Below, piece after piece: positions 5,984 through 7,661 of a stretch of DNA of 7,661 nt; position 1 is the first letter of the stretch; each line of letters starts with the position of its first letter. Origin of the DNA: an uncultured Anaerovibrio sp. (GTDB lineage: Bacteria; Bacillota; Negativicutes; Selenomonadales; Selenomonadaceae); the NCBI GenBank assembly GCA_900768695.1, contig CAAGDY010000094.1, positions 1 through 7,661 on the forward strand. Direction: 5' to 3'. Made by a program: the position numbers and the translations under genes. The notes beneath the pieces were generated by a model that was given only the letters and a program-made list of their open reading frames with translations, was not told the origin of the DNA and did no database searches.

Positions 5984-6862
5984 TTACACACTGACAGGCC
6001 CCTTGATAAAAGGCTCCTCCAGCTTCAAAAGCATTTCCCGCATAATCTTCAGGGCCGCCGCCGTAGAGGCACCGCTCTGGTCATAGGCAGGTGACAGCTC
6101 CACCAGGTCACAGCCCACTATATTCAGCCCACAGCCCGCCACGGCCGCCTCCATCAGCTCCGCAAAGGTCACGCCGCCGTACTCCGGCGTTCCCGTTCCC
6201 GGAAATACCGATGGATCCATCACATCCAGATCAATGGTAAAATACACCGGCTTTCCCTGCAGGGCGTCCAGTGCCTCCGGCATGGCCTTCAGGCTGAAGG
6301 GACGCAGGCTTGTATGCTTCTTCGCCCACTGAAACTCCTCCCGCATGCCGCTTCGGATACCCAGCTGCCAGATTCTTCCATCACCCGTCAGCTCCCAGGC
6401 CCGGCGCAGCACAGACGCATGGGACAGCCGCGCCCCCAGGTATTCCTCCCGCAAATCCGTATGGGCATCAAAATGCAGGATATGCAGATCAGGATACTTC
6501 TTCACTGCCGCCCTGATTGCCCCCAGGGTCACCAGATGCTCACCGCCAATCATAAAAGGCAGCTTGCCGGCAGCCAGTATTTCCGCCGTCCTTTCCTCAA
6601 TCGCCGAAAGGGCCAGCTCCGTATCACCGAAGCACAGCTCAAGGTCACCGCTATCAAGAATAGCCGCATCCTCCATATCCAAATCCTGATAGGGGCTATA
6701 GGTTTCCAGACCATAGGATTCACCCCTCATTACCCTGCTGGCAAAGCGGGTTCCAGGGCGAAAGGATGTGGTGGAGTCAAAGGGCGCCCCAAAGATGACG
6801 ATACGGGCATCCGCCAGCCCCGCCTCACAGCCCAAAAAGGTTTCTACATTAGTCTTCAACAT
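5984..6862 (-). CDS. speB: Agmatinase-family ureohydrolase (SpeB)
   Basis: A 292-residue binuclear manganese ureohydrolase. The family hydrolyses guanidino compounds: agmatine to putrescine plus urea, or in some bacteria N1-aminopropylagmatine to spermidine plus urea. All metal-ligand motifs are intact: GGEH (106-109, H109), FDAHTD (131-136; D132, H134, D136) and IDLDVMDP (210-217; D211, D213). SHAS with H148 and the family's DLVELSPAYDQSGASTAA segment (252-269) are also present. The ATG at 6862 lies inside the end of speE (14-nt overlap), with AGAGGAGC at 6879-6872 as ribosome site, suggesting translational coupling. Its position between an aminopropyltransferase and an aspartate-semialdehyde-dependent pair points to polyamine synthesis and not to arginine or guanidine catabolism. 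The substrate (agmatine, aminopropylagmatine, or both) cannot be decided from the motifs, which are shared. Confidence 0.92.
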   Translation of the reverse strand: MLKTNVETFLGCEAGLADARIVIFGAPFDSTTSFRPGTRFASRVMRGESYGLETYSPYQDLDMEDAAILDSGDLELCFGDTELALSAIEERTAEILAAGKLPFMIGGEHLVTLGAIRAAVKKYPDLHILHFDAHTDLREEYLGARLSHASVLRRAWELTGDGRIWQLGIRSGMREEFQWAKKHTSLRPFSLKAMPEALDALQGKPVYFTIDLDVMDPSVFPGTGTPEYGGVTFAELMEAAVAGCGLNIVGCDLVELSPAYDQSGASTAAALKIMREMLLKLEEPFIKGPVSV

Positions 6863-7661
6863 CTCGCAAAAGCTCCTCTACATAGTTTGGCAGGGCAAAA
6901 GAGCCTGCATGCAGCGGACAATTATAATACCGGCAGCGAATCCGCAGCTCCTTCCAGGCCTGCCAGTCAACCTCCTTCACTGGATGGTACTTCTTGGAAG
7001 CAAAGCCAAAAAGCCAGTGGCCTGAAGGATAGGTCGGAATATGCACCTGATACACCCTGCTTATGGGGAAGGAATGGCAGATTCTCTTGTGCGCCCTCTG
7101 CATGGCGTAGGCATCCTCCTTGTAAAAAGGACTTTCATGCTGATTGACCATAATGCCATCCTCATGAAGCGCCTTGAAGCAGTTGCCATAAAATTCCTTG
7201 GTAAACAGGCCCTCCCCCGGCCCGAAGGGATCCGTAGAATCTACCAGAATCAGGTCGTACTCGTCCTCCACATGCCGGATAAACTTCAGCCCGTCCTCAT
7301 AGTAGCAGGTTACCCTCGGATCCTCAAGAGCTGCAGCCGTCTGTGGCAGAAACATCTTGCTGACCTCTACCACACGCTGGTCAATCTCCACTAAATCTAT
7401 CTTTTCTATATTCTGATACTTGGTCAGCTCCCGGACTGTGCCTCCGTCACCGCCACCAATTACCAGCACCCGTCTGGCATTGGGATGTACGCACATAGGC
7501 ACATGGGTTATCATCTCGTGATAGATGAACTCATCCTTTTCCGTCAGCATCAGATAGCCATCCAGCGCCAGCACCCTGCCGAATTCCTCGGACTCAAAGA
7601 TGTCAATCCGCTGAAACTCGCTCTGCTCGCTGAAAATCTGCTTGTCAATCTTAATCGAAAA
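6849..7661 (-). CDS. speE: Spermidine synthase-type polyamine aminopropyltransferase (partial, N-terminus beyond window edge)
   Basis: SpeE transfers an aminopropyl group from decarboxylated S-adenosylmethionine to an amine acceptor, classically putrescine to spermidine, releasing methylthioadenosine. The frame is open to the right edge and gives 270 residues before the TAA at 6851-6849; only about 10-15 N-terminal residues seem missing. Visible here (numbering from the first codon in the window) are EQSEFQRIDIFES (12-24), LDGYLMLTEKDEFIYHEM (33-50), the nucleotide-binding VIGGGDGGTVREL (67-79), acidic E92/D94 of LVEIDQ, the catalytic LVDSTDPFGPG (139-149) with D141, and IPTYPSGHWLFGFASKKY (208-225). 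A GTG at 7574 falls in mid-domain and is not the start. The acceptor-side stretch reads NQHESPFY (173-180), where B. subtilis SpeE, as I recall it, has TDNPWF. No speD, which makes the donor, is in the window; it may lie upstream. Confidence 0.95.
   Translation of the reverse strand, partial: FSIKIDKQIFSEQSEFQRIDIFESEEFGRVLALDGYLMLTEKDEFIYHEMITHVPMCVHPNARRVLVIGGGDGGTVRELTKYQNIEKIDLVEIDQRVVEVSKMFLPQTAAALEDPRVTCYYEDGLKFIRHVEDEYDLILVDSTDPFGPGEGLFTKEFYGNCFKALHEDGIMVNQHESPFYKEDAYAMQRAHKRICHSFPISRVYQVHIPTYPSGHWLFGFASKKYHPVKEVDWQAWKELRIRCRYYNCPLHAGSFALPNYVEELLRDVED

Noticed and set aside
6314..7147. Plus-strand open frame of 277 codons opposite speB and speE
   Set aside because: It spans the junction of two well-supported minus-strand genes and carries no recognisable domain.
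7572..7574. GTG as a start codon for speE
   Set aside because: The frame continues to the window edge with family-matching residues (EQSEFQRIDIFES), so this GTG is an internal valine and the gene is merely truncated by the window.

Overview
All seven genes in this window lie on the minus strand, so transcription runs from high to low coordinates. Three lines of evidence suggest a Gram-positive-type (Bacillota/Firmicutes) chromosome: a phenylalanine T-box leader in front of pheST, a PheS with a Cys4 cluster, and strong AGGAGG-type ribosome binding sites. The apparent mid-50s GC genes and an aspartate-semialdehyde polyamine route would fit a Negativicute such as a Selenomonas relative. That placement is inference from general resemblance only.

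Region 1 (7661 down to 3603) is a tightly packed polyamine operon. In transcription order it holds speE (aminopropyltransferase, N-terminus cut by the window edge), speB (agmatinase-family ureohydrolase), a LYS1/saccharopine-dehydrogenase-like carboxy(nor)spermidine synthase, and nspC (carboxy(nor)spermidine decarboxylase). The genes overlap by 14 nt, are spaced by 27 nt, and overlap by 1 nt, which suggests one translationally coupled transcript whose promoter lies outside the window. The cluster encodes parts of two different ways to add an aminopropyl group: from decarboxylated S-adenosylmethionine (SpeE), and from aspartate semialdehyde (the dehydrogenase/decarboxylase pair). SpeB could supply putrescine to either. 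It could instead act last, removing urea from an aminopropylagmatine intermediate. The sequence alone does not decide between these.

Region 2 (3602 to 2986) is a 144-nt AT-rich spacer with a good sigma-A-type promoter, then a lone MarR-family regulator that ends at a clear intrinsic terminator.

Region 3 (2980 to 1) is the phenylalanyl-tRNA synthetase operon. A consensus promoter drives a T-box leader of about 240 nt with a readable UUC (Phe) specifier, a canonical T-box sequence, and mutually exclusive antiterminator and terminator hairpins. It is followed by complete pheS and by pheT, which runs off the left edge after about 537 codons. No mobile elements, CRISPR arrays, tRNA or rRNA genes were seen.
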